14,285 nucleotides of DNA, from contig PTLJ01000015.1 in assembly GCA_002938045.1 (NCBI GenBank), positions 1 to 14,285 of the forward strand. Direction: 5' to 3'. How positions within the stretch are numbered: position 1 is the stretch's first letter; every line of letters begins with the position of its first letter. Of the stretch, positions 6,655-14,077 are shown piece by piece. The position numbers were made by a program, and so were the translations under genes. Origin of the DNA: Alphaproteobacteria bacterium MarineAlpha3_Bin4 (lineage in GTDB: Bacteria > Pseudomonadota > Alphaproteobacteria > Rhodospirillales > Casp-alpha2). Below the pieces are notes generated by a model. It had not been told where the DNA came from. It worked only from the letters and a program-made list of their open reading frames with translations, and made no database searches.

Positions 6655-8280
6655 CTACACCAGCCGCGACTGATTGACCGCTGCATTGACAAACGACGTG
6701 AATAACGGATGTGGATCGAATGGTTTTGATTTCAGTTCGGGGTGGAATTGCACACCAATAAACCAGGGATGATCCGGTATCTCGACGATCTCGGGCAAAA
6801 GCCCGTCCGGAGACGTGCCCGAAACTCGCATACCGGCCTTCTCTAGCTGGTCCTTAAAATTTGTGTTGACCTCGTAGCGATGACGATGGCGCTCGGTGAT
6901 CACTGGCTGGCCGTAAATATTACGGGCTCGGCTGTTATCGGCCAAGGTGCAGTCGTAAGCGCCCAGGCGCATCGTGCCACCCATGTCGTCGTTCTGCGTG
7001 CGTTGCTGTAGCTGATCGCCTTGCATCCATTCGGTCATCAGTCCGACCACAGGTTTCTCGCAGTCGCCGAATTCGGTTGAGCCAGCGCCCGAGATGCCGG
7101 CCATGTTGCGCGCCGCTTCGATCACCGCCATCTGCATGCCGAAGCAGATGCCGAAATAAGGTACTTGGCGCTCGCGCGCAAAACGCGCTGCCGAGATTTT
7201 GCCTTCCGAGCCGCGCTCGCCGAAACCACCAGGAACGAGGATACCGTGGACACCTTCGAGGTGCGAGAGCGCATCTTCGCTCTCGAAAACCTCAGATTCC
7301 AACCAGTTAATATGGACTTTGACATTATTGGTGATGCCGCCGTGATCGAGCGCCTCGGTGAGCGACTTGTAGGCGTCCATGAGACCCGTATATTTTCCAA
7401 CGATGGCTATGTTGACCTCGCCTTCGGGAACCAAGACACAGTCTTGGATTTTGATCCAGCGAGTGAGGTCCGGTGCCGGCGCGTCGAGGTTGAAATGTCG
7501 GCACACCTGGTTGTCCAGACCTTCCTCGTGGTAGCGCACCGGTACGCTATAGACCGTCTTGACGTCGAGCGCCGGGATCACAGCATCTTCATGGACGTTG
7601 CAGAAGAGCGAGATCTTGCGCCGCTCCCCCTCCGGGATTTCGCGGTCGGCTCGGCACAACAATAGGTCAGGCTGGATGCCGACGTTCAGGAGTTCCTTGA
7701 CCGAATGCTGGGTCGGCTTGGTTTTCAGTTCACCGGAACTTGGAATGTAAGGCACCAAGGTCAAGTGGATGTACATGGTCAGGTCGGGTCCGATCTCGTT
7801 GCGGAACTGGCGGATCGCTTCCAAGAACGGCAGGCCCTCGATGTCGCCGACTGTGCCTCCGATCTCGCATAGAACGAAGTCCTCATCCGTGATGTCGCTG
7901 ACAATAAACTCCTTAATCGCGTCGGTGATGTGCGGAATGACTTGAATCGTCGCGCCGAGATAGTCGCCACAGCGTTCCTTAGCAATCACGTCGGAGTAAA
8001 TTTTCCCGGTGGTGACATTGTCGCTCTGGCGCGAGGCGACGCCGGTGAAGCGTTCATAATGACCGAGGTCGAGATCAGTCTCAGCGCCGTCGTCGGTGAC
8101 GTAGACTTCACCGTGTTGATAGGGGCTCATGGTGCCCGGATCGACGTTGATGTAGGGGTCGAGCTTGCGCAGCCGGACCTTGAATCCGCGTGCTTGAAGG
8201 AGCGCGCCAAGGGCTGCCGATGCTAAGCCTTTACCGAGTGAGGAAACCACGCCGCCGGTGATAAAGATGAACCGCGTCAT
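6655..8280 (-). CDS. pyrG: CTP synthase (glutamine hydrolysing)
   Basis: Amidates UTP to CTP using ATP and glutamine, the last step of pyrimidine nucleotide synthesis; cytosolic. The 541 aa protein is of normal length. The N-terminal amidoligase domain (about 1-266) has the P-loop-like ITGGVVSSLGKGLASAALG, LDPYINVDPGTMSP and the allosteric/UTP region CEIGGTVGDIEGLPFLEA. The C-terminal class I glutamine amidotransferase domain has PGGFGERG, the nucleophile C379 in FGICFGMQMAV, and H513/E515 in FHPE. It lacks a convincing SD of its own (GGGTCC precedes the ATG). Its start codon overlaps the stop of a 34-codon upstream ORF as ATGA, and a strong terminator stands 33 nt upstream, which points to attenuation control. 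kdsA follows 10 nt downstream. Confidence 0.97.
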   Translation of the reverse strand: MTRFIFITGGVVSSLGKGLASAALGALLQARGFKVRLRKLDPYINVDPGTMSPYQHGEVYVTDDGAETDLDLGHYERFTGVASRQSDNVTTGKIYSDVIAKERCGDYLGATIQVIPHITDAIKEFIVSDITDEDFVLCEIGGTVGDIEGLPFLEAIRQFRNEIGPDLTMYIHLTLVPYIPSSGELKTKPTQHSVKELLNVGIQPDLLLCRADREIPEGERRKISLFCNVHEDAVIPALDVKTVYSVPVRYHEEGLDNQVCRHFNLDAPAPDLTRWIKIQDCVLVPEGEVNIAIVGKYTGLMDAYKSLTEALDHGGITNNVKVHINWLESEVFESEDALSHLEGVHGILVPGGFGERGSEGKISAARFARERQVPYFGICFGMQMAVIEAARNMAGISGAGSTEFGDCEKPVVGLMTEWMQGDQLQQRTQNDDMGGTMRLGAYDCTLADNSRARNIYGQPVITERHRHRYEVNTNFKDQLEKAGMRVSGTSPDGLLPEIVEIPDHPWFIGVQFHPELKSKPFDPHPLFTSFVNAAVNQSRLV

Positions 8281-8381
8281 GGACCCACACCATACAACAA
8301 ATGGGACGAGTTAAAAAAGAAAAGAGGCGGCAATTTCGCCACCTCTTCCAAAATTCCGACTGAGTCCCCGATTCTCGCCAT
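8277..8381 (-). CDS. Putative pyrG leader peptide spanning the attenuator
   Basis: A 34-codon ORF filling the secG-pyrG gap. Its ATG (8381-8379) follows the secG TAG by 5 nt, and an AGGAG SD overlaps that stop (8388-8384). The 2-nt gap between SD and ATG is short but equals that seen at kdsA. The reading frame passes without a stop through both arms, loop and T-tract of the terminator at 8313-8347, and ends in TGA at 8279-8277, overlapping the pyrG ATG (ATGA). The T-tract encodes three consecutive Phe. The predicted peptide begins MARIGDSVGILEEVAK and ends LLYGVGP; it shows no domain. The arrangement parallels the E. coli pyrL leader, which is translated through the pyrBI attenuator. A chance ORF cannot be excluded without comparative data. 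Confidence 0.5.
   Translation of the reverse strand: MARIGDSVGILEEVAKLPPLFFFNSSHLLYGVGP
8313..8347 (-). terminator. Intrinsic terminator between secG and pyrG, probable attenuator
   Basis: On the minus strand AAGAGGTGGC (8347-8338) pairs with GCCGCCTCTT (8331-8322), ten pairs including one G-U, across a 6-nt GAAATT loop. The stem is followed directly by TTCTTTTTT (8321-8313). The T-tract ends 32 nt before the pyrG ATG, leaving little room for a separate promoter, so pyrG transcripts starting further upstream must read through it. It therefore either ends the tpiA-secG transcript or acts as a pyrG attenuator. Confidence 0.85.
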
Positions 8382-8386
8382 TTCTC

Positions 8387-8710
8387 CTACTTTGCAACCG
8401 GAATGCTTGGTCCTTCCGATTCCTTCTGTTGTTCAATGGGGAGTGACGGTTGGTCGAGAATTGAACGTGATTCACGCGCAGCGCCGGCAAGGATTGCGAG
8501 GAATAGGCTCGTCCCCATGAAGCACGCTGCCAGGATCGCTGTCGTTCGGGTCAGAAGATCGGCCGTTGCGCGGCCAGTCATAAAACCACCCATTCCGCTA
8601 CCGCCACCACCGCCCATGCCGAGACCGCCACCTTCGCTGCGCTGAAGCAACACCGTCCCAACAAGGGCGATAGCGAGCAACAGATGAATGACGAGGATAA
8701 CAGTGGACAT
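8387..8710 (-). CDS. secG: Preprotein translocase subunit SecG
   Basis: Small inner-membrane subunit of the SecYEG channel that assists protein export. From the ATG at 8710 the protein has 107 aa. TM1 is about residues 2-22 (VILVIHLLLAIALVGTVLLQ) and carries the SecG hallmark LLQRSEGGGLGMG. A glycine-rich cytoplasmic loop then leads into GFMTGRATADLLTRTTAILAA, TM2 is about 52-76, and a hydrophilic tail follows. The frame stays open to a GTG at 8743, which would add 11 residues; the ATG is preferred because it places TM1 at the very N-terminus as in the family. Neither start has a well-placed SD. It lies 95 nt after tpiA and is followed by the putative pyrG leader ORF. Confidence 0.93.
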   Translation of the reverse strand: MSTVILVIHLLLAIALVGTVLLQRSEGGGLGMGGGGGSGMGGFMTGRATADLLTRTTAILAACFMGTSLFLAILAGAARESRSILDQPSLPIEQQKESEGPSIPVAK

Positions 8711-8805
8711 GAGCGTTAAGGTGGGCTCCCCAATGGCAGGCACGCAATTCGGCCCGCTCCGAATGCCGCGCGCTTTTTAGTCCCTGCGAGGCGAAATGGC
8801 TAGCC

Positions 8806-9570
8806 TTAACTGATACAATTTTGTGCGATCGCCCAAAAGTCTTCCGCCATGAGGCTGGCGCCGCCGATTAAGCCGCCGTCGACGTCCATCAACGCCAACA
8901 ATTCGGCCGCATTATCCGGCTTCATTGAGCCGCCATAGAGAACACGGATTTGTGATGCTTGTTCGTCGCCCAGGCGGACCGCTAACCACGTCCTAATCTC
9001 CGCGTGCACTTCCTGGGCCTGTGCCGGCGTCGCGACCCTACCGGTGCCAATCGCCCAAACTGGTTCGTAAGCGATAACCGTATTGTCGGAATTTGCGCCC
9101 CCGGGTACTGATCCGGAGAGTTGGCTCCTCACCACGTCCATAGTGGCACCTGCATCGCGTTTAGCCTCCGTCTCGCCGATGCAAATGATTACGTGCAGTC
9201 CGGCTGCAAGGGCGGCTTTCGCCTTGTTCCTCACAACGGCATTGGTCTCGCCGTGGTCCGTGCGCCGCTCTGAATGACCGACGATTACGAAAGTACAGCC
9301 GGCATCGGCCAGCATTGCAGCGCTAACATCACCGGTGTGCGCTCCTTTTTCTGCTGCGTGACAATCCTGTCCGCCTATCATCAGCCTTCCGGCCAGCACT
9401 TCGGCGACCATGCGGATTGCGGTAAATGGTGGACAGAGGAGCATATCGAATGGAGCGTTCGGCATTTTGGTCATACGCGTCACGAGACCCGTAGCCAAAT
9501 CCATTGCCTCGTCCGTGAGGCCGTTCATTTTCCAGTTTCCGGCGATCAGCGGGCGGCGGGAATGTGTCAT
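8806..9570 (-). CDS. tpiA: Triosephosphate isomerase
   Basis: Interconverts dihydroxyacetone phosphate and glyceraldehyde 3-phosphate in glycolysis/gluconeogenesis; a cytosolic dimer. The 254 aa protein covers the full (beta/alpha)8 barrel. Active-site residues are visible: K14 (GNWKMN), H99 (VGHSERR) and E169 (AYEPVWAIGTG, followed by the flexible lid). The phosphate-binding segment LYGGSMKPDNA is also present. It is the first gene of the minus-strand block, divergent from ppiD across a gap of about 1 kb, and is followed by secG. A weak candidate promoter lies about 40 nt upstream. Nothing unusual in the protein. Confidence 0.97.
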   Translation of the reverse strand: MTHSRRPLIAGNWKMNGLTDEAMDLATGLVTRMTKMPNAPFDMLLCPPFTAIRMVAEVLAGRLMIGGQDCHAAEKGAHTGDVSAAMLADAGCTFVIVGHSERRTDHGETNAVVRNKAKAALAAGLHVIICIGETEAKRDAGATMDVVRSQLSGSVPGGANSDNTVIAYEPVWAIGTGRVATPAQAQEVHAEIRTWLAVRLGDEQASQIRVLYGGSMKPDNAAELLALMDVDGGLIGGASLMAEDFWAIAQNCIS

Positions 9571-9609
9571 CTTAGGGTTCCAATTACCATGAGGTCTATC
9601 GGGTCGGCG

Positions 9610-9638
9610 ACCTTATGACGAGTGGCTGGGAGCATCAA
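9610..9638 (-). promoter_or_regulatory. Weak candidate promoter for tpiA
   Basis: On the minus strand TTGATG (9633-9638), 17 nt, TAAGGT (9610-9615). Transcription would start near 9603, giving a leader of about 33 nt. The -10 is a poor match; only spacing and position support it. Confidence 0.25.
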
Positions 9639-10121
9639 CCTCGGCGCCACTTTGGAAAACATCACGAAGCATCCCATTGCCCTAGAGGTCCTCAGAACAA
9701 TCCATTCCTTGGTCTCGATGGTATGTCTAATGTGCGGCTAACGGAATTCTTCTCAATCGTCAACAGACATGGAGTTTTTTCTGCCAGAATCCTGGTTTCC
9801 TGTGAATTGGGTTCGGCCCCCTGATCCGTCACATTACACCCCAATGACATGGCCAAGCTAGCTACACACCGCTCGTCGACTCGCTGTCAAACTTAAGGGA
9901 CGTCCGCATAATCGGTTATGATAAATTTTTCCTTTAAATTCAGAGGGTTTTGATGCTATTCATACCATTATAAACCTCCTGTAACCCCTGGAAACTCTAT
10001 ACAGTGTCAAAAGTCTTTGCTGGGGTTTTAGCCTCTTAGGAGCCCCGCTTCCACCTCTCAACCCCTCTTCTCTACCAACGACGTATCTGCCGTTGCCGCC
10101 GATTTGGATTAACAAACCAAA

Positions 10122-10345
10122 GTTCCCCTCCTCCCCCACAACCACTAACGGTGCCCATAACATGGGATGGGCATAGTAGGGTTTGTCCTTGTCTCATGAG
10201 CGCCAGCTTGGATTGCCGCAAAGCATCGGCACAGCCGCCTTCGGTTTTCGGGTGGTATGGGTCAATCGGTATGGCCTCCAACGGGACATCCTGCCAGGCG
10301 AACCGGTCACGAAACCAAGACGTTAAAGGAGCTTCTGGCACTGTT
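10122..10345 (-). pseudogene. Decayed CHAT-domain (caspase-like peptidase) C-terminal fragment
   Basis: Three minus-strand frames, read in order, reproduce the C-terminal part of a CHAT domain. These are VLVS followed by a stop and PV (about 10321-10302, compare VLVSLWPV), then YRLTHTTRKPKAA (10271-10233), then ALRQSKLALMRQG (10224 downward), then YYAHPMLWAPLVVVGEEGN (10178-10122). The typical family ending is KAEALRQAQLALL followed by YAHPYYWAPFVLVGD. No single frame contains more than one or two of these blocks, so the gene has accumulated frameshifts. CHAT domains are caspase-like peptidases often fused to TPR repeats. The catalytic His and Cys region is not present. The identification is by recognised consensus and is moderately secure. 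Confidence 0.6.
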
Positions 10346-10573
10346 TGGGGTGGTGGCGATTTTCTAACGCAGTTTCTCACGCTCGGAGATTCTAGTCAGG
10401 GCTGTCGCTGGACCCCTTGTCCGGATCCGGGTCGGGTTCCATGAATTTCATCGTTAATTGATTAATTCCAACCATTTTCGGTTATTGTGGCTCCCCGCAG
10501 CGCCTCTTATGATGCGGCCCCTTCACCGGGGTACATACACCCTCACCTTTGCTTCGGGCGAAACGGCAAAAAG

Positions 10574-12466
10574 ATGTTAGGCAGCATTCGCAAACGCACT
10601 GGCGGGATTGTCGTTAAGGGTCTGACCGGCCTGCTCGTCATCAGCTTCGGGGCCTGGGGCATCAACGACATGTTGACCGGCCGGTTCAGCATTTCCCCCG
10701 CAGTCAAAGTCGGCAATACGGAGATTGGCGCGCGCGATCTCGAGTTAGAGATCCGCAACGAGCTCAACCGCATGCAGCGGCTTTATGGCGCAAATTTTGA
10801 CGTCGAGCAAGCCCGCCAATTGGGAGTCATTGATGCTGTCATTTCCCAGCGCGTCACCAACATACTGCTCGGACTTGGCGCCAGCGATTTGGGCGTCCTG
10901 ATCAGCGATAACCAAATACGCGACCGGATCCGTAGCGAGGAGAGGTTTCGGGGGTTAGGTAACAATTTTGACCGCAATCGGTTCGAGCAGTTCCTGCAAA
11001 TTTCGGGGTATACGGAAGGCAGCTACCTATCACGTTTACGTCGCGACATGGCCGCCGAACAGTTTCTTCACAGCCTCGATGCCGGCGCCACCACCTCGAG
11101 AAAGGCCATTGACGCTATCTACCGCTACCGAAACGAACAGCGCTACGCTGACACGATTATCGTGGCAGACGACAATATCATGGACGTGCCGGAACCAGGA
11201 CCGCAGGAACTGGATAAGTACCATCGCGACAACAAAGCTCGGTTCACGGCTCCGGAATACCGACAAATTACAGTAAATCGGCTCGAAGCGCGCGATCTGG
11301 CAAAGGAGATCTCGGTTTCCGACCTGGAACTTCAAAACGCCTACGAGGCACGTGAGGCGGAGTTTAACCAGCCGGAGAGCCGCCGGCTTATGCAGATGAT
11401 CATGGCTGACGAAGAGATCGCTAAGAGGGCCCGGGAACTCCTAATCCAGGGCGGTGATTTTGCCGAGATTGCGAAGGCAATGGCCGATCAAGACGCCGCC
11501 AGCCTCGACCTGGGATCTGTAACGAAGAACGACCTGTTAACCGAATTGTCGGTGCCGGTTTTCGCGATTGGTGCCAATCAAGTGACCGAACCACTAGAAA
11601 GTCCTCTTGGCTGGCATCTGATTAAGGTCATGGAGATCACACCTGGTGGTCAGCAGAGTTTTGCCGAGGTACGTGACACACTTCGAATATTGGTTGCTAA
11701 CGAAAAGGCCGTTGACGGCCTTTTCGATCTCTCTAACCGCCTTGAGGATGAACTCGGCGGCGGAGCCACGCTTGAGGAGGCAGCCGCCAATCTTAACCTG
11801 CCGGTCACCCGTATTGATTCCATCGATCGCACAGGTCGTGACAAGAATGGAGCCGAGGTGCCTGATCTTCCGGCTGGCGGTAAGTTCCTTCAAACGGCAT
11901 TCTCGACGGCCGAGGGTGAGGACAGCCCATTGACCGAGGCTGGCACGGAGGCCTTCTTCATCCTCCGCGTCGATGCCGTGACTTCGCCGGCGCTACGGCC
12001 ACTCGACTCGGTCCGAAGCGAGGTCGTGACTGAATGGAAAGCTCAGGCTCGCCGGGAAAAATCTGAAAAGCGGGCGCAGAGACTGGTCGAACGCATCAAC
12101 ACCGGAACGGTGTTTAAATCAGTTGCGGAAGAAGCGAGACTAACGCCAAGCGTTATCGGTCCCGTGACTCGCGAGCAAAGAGGCCAGGTGCCGGCTTCTT
12201 TGGCGGCCAGCCTTTTCGATCTCGAAATCGGTAAGGCGGCGATGGCTAGGGTTGAGGGCGGATATCAAATTGCCACATTGACCCAGGTCGCAGCGGCTCA
12301 ACCGGCCGAGGACAGAGACGGAGTTGACCGTTTGAGCGATCAACTGCGCCAATCCGTCAAGCAGGATATCCTGGAACAACTAGCTGAATCCCTGCAAGCA
12401 CGTCATACCGTTTCCGTCAATCGTCAACTCGTCGACAACCTATTCTCTTCCAATGTCGGCCAATGA
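10574..12466 (+). CDS. ppiD: PpiD/SurA-type membrane-anchored periplasmic chaperone (peptidylprolyl isomerase family)
   Basis: An inner-membrane-anchored periplasmic folding factor that attends newly translocated proteins near the Sec channel. From the ATG at 10574 it is 630 aa, the usual PpiD length. A basic N-terminus (MLGSIRKRTGG) and one transmembrane helix (about 11-31) precede a SurA-like N-terminal chaperone domain (about 36-200). A parvulin-like domain follows at about 265-358, ending GWHLIKVMEITPG, with a further C-terminal domain. The first parvulin His (usually a-x-HIL) is replaced in SRRLMQMIM, so isomerase activity is doubtful, as in E. coli PpiD. The frame is open from a GTG at 10487; that start would add 29 non-hydrophobic residues before the anchor and is disfavoured. 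trpE follows after 24 nt, a pairing known in alphaproteobacteria. Confidence 0.9.
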   Translation: MLGSIRKRTGGIVVKGLTGLLVISFGAWGINDMLTGRFSISPAVKVGNTEIGARDLELEIRNELNRMQRLYGANFDVEQARQLGVIDAVISQRVTNILLGLGASDLGVLISDNQIRDRIRSEERFRGLGNNFDRNRFEQFLQISGYTEGSYLSRLRRDMAAEQFLHSLDAGATTSRKAIDAIYRYRNEQRYADTIIVADDNIMDVPEPGPQELDKYHRDNKARFTAPEYRQITVNRLEARDLAKEISVSDLELQNAYEAREAEFNQPESRRLMQMIMADEEIAKRARELLIQGGDFAEIAKAMADQDAASLDLGSVTKNDLLTELSVPVFAIGANQVTEPLESPLGWHLIKVMEITPGGQQSFAEVRDTLRILVANEKAVDGLFDLSNRLEDELGGGATLEEAAANLNLPVTRIDSIDRTGRDKNGAEVPDLPAGGKFLQTAFSTAEGEDSPLTEAGTEAFFILRVDAVTSPALRPLDSVRSEVVTEWKAQARREKSEKRAQRLVERINTGTVFKSVAEEARLTPSVIGPVTREQRGQVPASLAASLFDLEIGKAAMARVEGGYQIATLTQVAAAQPAEDRDGVDRLSDQLRQSVKQDILEQLAESLQARHTVSVNRQLVDNLFSSNVGQ

Positions 12467-12490
12467 CCGTCGAAAGAGCTCGGTCACGCC

Positions 12491-14023
12491 ATGAAAGTTC
12501 AGCCTGACATCTCCGAATTTTCGGAAAAATACAAAGCAGGCATCGCGCAAGTTTTATGGACGACCCTGGTCGCTGATCTCGAAACGCCAGTATCGGCGAT
12601 GCTCAAGTTGACGGCGGGTCGGCCTAATAGCTTTCTCCTGGAATCAGTCGAAGGCGGTGCGATCCGTGGACGGTATTCGTTTATCGGCATGCAGCCAGAC
12701 CTGATCTGGCGTTGTTATGGCGAGCGCGCCGAGATTAACCGTGACGCCATTGCCGACCCGGACACCTTTACTCCCTGTCCCGTTGCCAAAAACTCAGGCG
12801 CTGTCGAATCACTTCGCGCGCTCGACGCCGAGAGCCGCATCGACTTGCCAAAAGGGTTACCGCCGATGGCGGCCGGACTGTTCGGCTATATGGGCTATGA
12901 CATGGTACGCCTGATCGAAAAGATTCCCAACGATAACCCAGACGTAATAGGTGTCCCCGATAGCATCTTTCTAAGACCGACAGTAATGGCTGTGTTTGAT
13001 TCACTGGCCGATTCAATGACTGTCGTGACGCCCGTGCGGCTGAGGCCGGATATCGATGCCGAGGCAGCCTACGAGGAGGCCAGTGCCCGCCTGCCGGCTG
13101 TGATAGCAGACTTCGACCGGCCGCTATCGCTCGGTAGCGGAGCGCCCACCTCGTCGGCTGTGATGCCGGAACCGGAATCCAACATGACCCGCGATTACTT
13201 TTACAGCATGGTTCGGAGAGCTAAGGAATATATCTTAGCTGGGGACGCGTTTCAGATCGTTCTGTCGCAACGGTTCAAGATGCCGTTCACGTTGCCACCG
13301 TTCTCTTTCTACCGGTCGCTTCGCCGGCTCAACCCGTCTCCGTTCCTCTTCTTCCTCGACTTCGGCAATTTCTCAGTGGTAGGGTCAAGCCCGGAGATTC
13401 TGGTCCGCGTCCGCGAAGGTAAGATCACGCTCCGTCCTCTCGCTGGGACCCGAAAACGGGGCACGACGCCGGAAAAGGACAAGGCCCTGGCCGATGAGTT
13501 GCTGGCCGATCCCAAGGAACGGGCCGAGCATTTGATGCTGTTAGATCTTGGGCGTAACGACGTCGGCCGCGTCGCTGAGGTCGGATCGGTGCGGCCGACC
13601 GAGCAATTCATCATCGAATACTATTCCCATGTCATGCATATCGCATCTAACGTGGAAGGCGACCTCGACCCAACATTCGATGCTATCGATGCGTTATTGG
13701 CCGGGTTTCCGGCCGGCACCGTCTCAGGCGCGCCGAAGGTGCGCGCGATGGAGATTATTGACCAACTAGAACCGGCGCGACGCGGCGTCTATGCCGGCTG
13801 CATCGGCTATTTCGGCGCTGATGGCGACATGGACACCTGCATCGCGCTCCGGACAGCTGTAATCAAGGACGAAACCCTCTACGTTCAGGCTGGTTGCGGG
13901 GTCGTCGCTGATTCTAACCCTAATTCCGAGTATCAGGAAACGGTCAACAAGGCCCAGGCCCTGATCAGGGCAGCTAAAGAAGCGGTGTGTTACGCTGCAT
14001 CAAACGATCCGTCCTTGCTCTGA
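12491..14023 (+). CDS. trpE: Anthranilate synthase component I
   Basis: Converts chorismate to anthranilate, the first step of tryptophan synthesis, using ammonia supplied by TrpG. The 510 aa protein is full length. The N-terminal regulatory domain carries the tryptophan feedback site LLES (49-52) with RYSFIG (61-66). The chorismate-binding domain (about 230-495) has LRPLAGTRKRG (314-324), ERAEHLMLLDLGRNDVGRV (343-361), SHVMHIASNVEG (379-390), PAGTVSGAPKVRAMEII (407-423) and QAGCGVVADSNPNSEY (466-481). The complete LLES and GTRKRG motifs argue for TrpE rather than PabB. It lies 24 nt after ppiD with no leader peptide or terminator in between. No trpG follows; the next gene is on the opposite strand, so the trp genes are split here. 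Confidence 0.95.
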   Translation: MKVQPDISEFSEKYKAGIAQVLWTTLVADLETPVSAMLKLTAGRPNSFLLESVEGGAIRGRYSFIGMQPDLIWRCYGERAEINRDAIADPDTFTPCPVAKNSGAVESLRALDAESRIDLPKGLPPMAAGLFGYMGYDMVRLIEKIPNDNPDVIGVPDSIFLRPTVMAVFDSLADSMTVVTPVRLRPDIDAEAAYEEASARLPAVIADFDRPLSLGSGAPTSSAVMPEPESNMTRDYFYSMVRRAKEYILAGDAFQIVLSQRFKMPFTLPPFSFYRSLRRLNPSPFLFFLDFGNFSVVGSSPEILVRVREGKITLRPLAGTRKRGTTPEKDKALADELLADPKERAEHLMLLDLGRNDVGRVAEVGSVRPTEQFIIEYYSHVMHIASNVEGDLDPTFDAIDALLAGFPAGTVSGAPKVRAMEIIDQLEPARRGVYAGCIGYFGADGDMDTCIALRTAVIKDETLYVQAGCGVVADSNPNSEYQETVNKAQALIRAAKEAVCYAASNDPSLL

Positions 14024-14052
14024 CGCGTTGTGATCACTAGTGCATTGTCCTT

Positions 14053-14070
14053 CCTACCAAGTACAGTAGG
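14053..14070. terminator. Short hairpin between convergent trpE and deacetylase genes
   Basis: CCTAC (14053-14057) and GTAGG (14066-14070) form a 5-bp stem with an 8-nt loop in the 54-nt convergent gap. There is no real U-tract on either side. Only its position suggests a bidirectional terminator, so support is weak. Confidence 0.25.
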
Positions 14071-14077
14071 TTCTGGA

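Larger units (their letters stand above)
9571..10573. other. Long intergenic region between divergent tpiA and ppiD
   Basis: About 1 kb without a convincing intact gene. It should hold the promoters of both transcription units. The segment 10122-10345 contains a frameshifted CHAT-domain relic on the minus strand. The stretch 9640-10120 shows only short open frames without family resemblance and is visibly more AT-rich around 9905-9975. A perfect 10-bp palindrome, CCGGATCCGG, lies at 10421-10430, and a TTAATTGATTAATT stretch at about 10454-10467 precedes ppiD. I saw no tRNA, riboswitch core or clear insertion-sequence ends. Confidence 0.7.

Noticed and set aside
6645..6692. Upstream start extending kdsA by 16 residues
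   Set aside because: It would overlap the pyrG 3' end by 38 nt and exceed the usual KdsA length, while the ATG at 6644 has its own TAGGAG.
9615..9824. 69-codon plus-strand open frame in the tpiA-ppiD gap
   Set aside because: No SD, no recognisable domain and atypical composition; treated as chance.
9805..9845. Possible insertion-sequence end around GGCCCCCTGATCCGTCACA
   Set aside because: It resembles terminal sequences of some insertion sequences, but no inverted partner, target duplication or transposase fragment was found nearby.
10072..10380. 102-codon minus-strand open frame as an intact gene
   Set aside because: Only one block in it fits the CHAT consensus; neighbouring blocks are in other frames, so a decayed relic explains it better than an intact gene.
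10421..10430. CCGGATCCGG palindrome as an operator for ppiD
   Set aside because: It is only 10 bp, isolated and about 144 nt upstream of the start; a GC-rich palindrome of this size can arise by chance.
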